Shown: positions 13,861 through 14,855 of the stretch, piece by piece
Layout: each line of letters starts with the position of its first letter
How positions within the stretch are numbered: the stretch's first letter is position 1
From: Alphaproteobacteria bacterium
GTDB taxonomy: Bacteria > Pseudomonadota > Alphaproteobacteria > Sphingomonadales > Sphingomonadaceae
DNA length: 14,855 bases
Direction: 5' to 3'
Assembly: GCA_028293005.1 (NCBI GenBank)
Contig: JAQGLH010000008.1
Coordinates: 1 to 14,855, forward strand
Program-made: the position numbers and the translations under genes
The notes under the pieces: generated by a model
What the model saw: only the letters and a program-made list of their open reading frames with translations
Told to the model about the DNA's origin: nothing
Database searches by the model: none

Positions 13861-13885
13861 AACCACGTGCCGCCAGCCGGGTTCC
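13861..13885 (-). promoter_or_regulatory. EcfG-type general stress promoter of the acidic protein-SDR operon
   Basis: On the minus strand GGAAC (13885-13881), exactly 17 bases, then GTT (13863-13861). This matches the alphaproteobacterial EcfG consensus GGAAC-N16/17-GTT. The predicted start lies about 17 bases before the ATG, leaving room for the ribosome binding site. Confidence 0.68.
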
Positions 13886-13956
13886 GGGGAGGCCGCCCGG
13901 CCTCACACCGCTTCGGCTCAGGCGTTCAGCTCACGCGTTCGGCTCGGAGCGACAGC

Positions 13957-14256
13957 TCAGGCGCCGAGCGTCTTGTCGGATTTGGCGCTGGCGCGGCGCA
14001 CCGGCGCCGGCCGCTGGCCCTCGGGCAGCTTGATATCGGACGGCATCACCTGCTGCGCGGTCGCCCGATCCGCGGCGCGGCACTCGGCGACGACGACCGG
14101 ATAGGCGATATCCATATGCTGCTCGATCGCAGCCGGAGTCGCCGCGGTGCACTCGGCGCGGTTCGAATAGACGGCATCAGCCGTGGCGACCTGGCGGCAC
14201 GGAGCTTCCGCCTCGCCGCACCCCAAGATCGCCATGATGAACAAAGCCGGGCCCAT
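13957..14256 (-). CDS. Small Cys-containing lipoprotein, unknown function
   Basis: A 99-residue predicted lipoprotein. A very short hydrophobic leader ends in the lipobox ILGC (Cys13). Three more Cys residues (C20, C36, C59) may form a disulphide, with spacing APC-x15-C-x22-C and conserved-looking AYPVVVAECR. The C-terminal 40 residues are charged and Pro/Arg-rich. I do not recognise a named family, but small lipoproteins with this Cys pattern occur in sphingomonads as I recall. GGAG lies 8 bases before ATG 14256. A GGAAC-N17-GTT promoter lies 30-54 bases upstream. The gene stands 118 bp upstream of the acidic protein gene on the same strand and diverges from the ABC exporter. Confidence 0.78.
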   Translation of the reverse strand: MGPALFIMAILGCGEAEAPCRQVATADAVYSNRAECTAATPAAIEQHMDIAYPVVVAECRAADRATAQQVMPSDIKLPEGQRPAPVRRASAKSDKTLGA

Positions 14257-14285
14257 TACCGTCGCTCCAAATTATCCTGCGTTAA

Positions 14286-14310
14286 AACCCCGGACGATTC
14301 GGCCAGTTCC
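14286..14310 (-). promoter_or_regulatory. EcfG-type general stress promoter of the small lipoprotein
   Basis: On the minus strand GGAAC (14310-14306), 17 bases, then GTT (14288-14286), the same spacing as the promoter of the neighbouring acidic protein-SDR operon. The expected start near 14278 gives a leader of about 22 bases that includes GGAG. A GATAAT at 14276-14271 is an alternative housekeeping -10 but has no good -35. Confidence 0.62.
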
Positions 14311-14383
14311 AGTTGTTTCGCATCCAGCATGCAAATCGTGGATTAGCTTGGCGGCGGCGACACGCATCACTACGTAGACGAAC

Positions 14384-14855
14384 ATGCCCCCTGAAGAGAC
14401 GAACGAGACGACACGGCCCGAAGACGGCTGGGGCGCGATCCGCCGCTTCCTTCCCTATCTGTGGCCCCACGGCGAGACGAAGCTCAAGGCGCGCGTCATC
14501 GTTGCGATGCTGCTTGTCTTCATCGCCAAGGCGGCGACGCTCACCATGCCGTTCGCCTACAAAGCAGCGATCGACCGCATGGCTCCCGGCATGCAGCCGG
14601 CGGTCGGCCTCGCGATGGCTTTGGTGATCGCTTACGCGGGCGCGCGCTTCGGCGGCGTGCTGTTCGACAATCTGCGCAATGCCGTGTTCGAAAAGGTCGG
14701 CCAGGATGCCGCACGGCGGCTGGCGCAGAATGTATTCCGCCACGTTCACCAACTCTCGCTGCGCTATCACCTCGAGCGGCGCACCGGTGCGCTGACCAAG
14801 ATCGTCGAGCGCGGCACCAAGAGCATCGACATGATGCTCTACTTCCTGTTGTTCA
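14384..14855 (+). CDS. ABC exporter of the Atm1/HMT1 type (partial, N-terminal 157 residues)
   Basis: The start of a fused transmembrane-ATPase exporter. Visible parts are a hydrophilic N-terminus, FLPYLWPHGE (22-31), transmembrane helix 1 (about 37-60, with MPFAYKAAID), helix 2 (about 73-94), and the cytoplasmic loop NAVFEKVGQDAARRLA followed by LSLRYHLERRTGALT and IVERGTKSID. These motifs are characteristic of the Atm1/ABCB7/HMT1 family, which exports glutathione-linked or heavy-metal-linked compounds across the inner membrane. The Walker A and B motifs are outside the window. ATG 14384 is the first start after an in-frame TAG at 14375, and no good Shine-Dalgarno is present. It diverges from the small lipoprotein gene. 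Confidence 0.92.
   Translation, partial: MPPEETNETTRPEDGWGAIRRFLPYLWPHGETKLKARVIVAMLLVFIAKAATLTMPFAYKAAIDRMAPGMQPAVGLAMALVIAYAGARFGGVLFDNLRNAVFEKVGQDAARRLAQNVFRHVHQLSLRYHLERRTGALTKIVERGTKSIDMMLYFLLF

Noticed and set aside
13889..13904. GAGGCC-N4-GGCCTC hairpin after the small lipoprotein gene
   Set aside because: The stem is only six base pairs, there is no T run, and it lies just upstream of the EcfG -35; too weak to call a terminator.
14348..14376. TTGGCG-N17-TACGTA upstream of the ABC exporter, suggesting a leaderless start
   Set aside because: The -10 hexamer matches only two consensus positions, so the promoter is not supported.

Overview
This is a GC-rich, densely packed chromosomal window with strong G/C in codon third positions. 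The gene families and control signals point to an alphaproteobacterium, most likely of the Sphingomonadales: GGAAC-N17-GTT promoters typical of the EcfG general stress sigma factor, an RpoH-type promoter plus a ROSE-like leader on a small heat-shock gene, an RcnB-family periplasmic protein, a fused PabB-PabC enzyme and PdeM. The assignment is inferred from gene content, without any database search. I see no tRNA, rRNA, CRISPR array, transposase or phage gene. The region looks like core or lightly accessory chromosome.

Left block (1-3174). On the minus strand, read right to left: a secreted four-EF-hand protein, an RcnB-family secreted protein, an OmpR-type response regulator and a histidine kinase that leaves the window at position 1. 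The first two genes each end in a clear intrinsic terminator. The kinase start overlaps the regulator stop as GTGA. A small lipoprotein is transcribed divergently from the EF-hand gene.

Middle block (3291-6756, plus strand): a DEDDh 3'-5' exoribonuclease and a secreted M19 dipeptidase 13 bp apart; then an Hsp20 chaperone with an RpoH-like promoter and a leader that looks like a ROSE RNA thermometer; a 53-residue membrane or secreted peptide; and the metallophosphoesterase PdeM, whose promoter spacing predicts a leaderless mRNA.

Right-middle block (6774-10879, minus strand): a periplasmic PrxQ-like peroxiredoxin, an aldo/keto reductase, a PabB-PabC fusion for 4-aminobenzoate (folate) synthesis, and a GNAT acetyltransferase. 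A palindromic extragenic repeat and a three-copy 13-mer lie between genes. On the plus strand from 11037 come a 97-residue hypothetical protein and an overlapping DUF488 protein. They converge on a minus-strand Crp/Fnr regulator.

Right end (12764-14855). A stress-type SDR oxidoreductase and a small acidic protein form a minus-strand pair, and a small Cys-containing lipoprotein lies upstream. Both transcription units carry a GGAAC-N17-GTT promoter, so this looks like a cluster of the general stress response. The last gene is the N-terminal part of an Atm1/HMT1-type ABC exporter, plus strand, cut by the window end. The most interesting signals are regulatory: the ROSE-like thermometer, the two matched EcfG promoters serving uncharacterised small proteins, and the leaderless pdeM arrangement.
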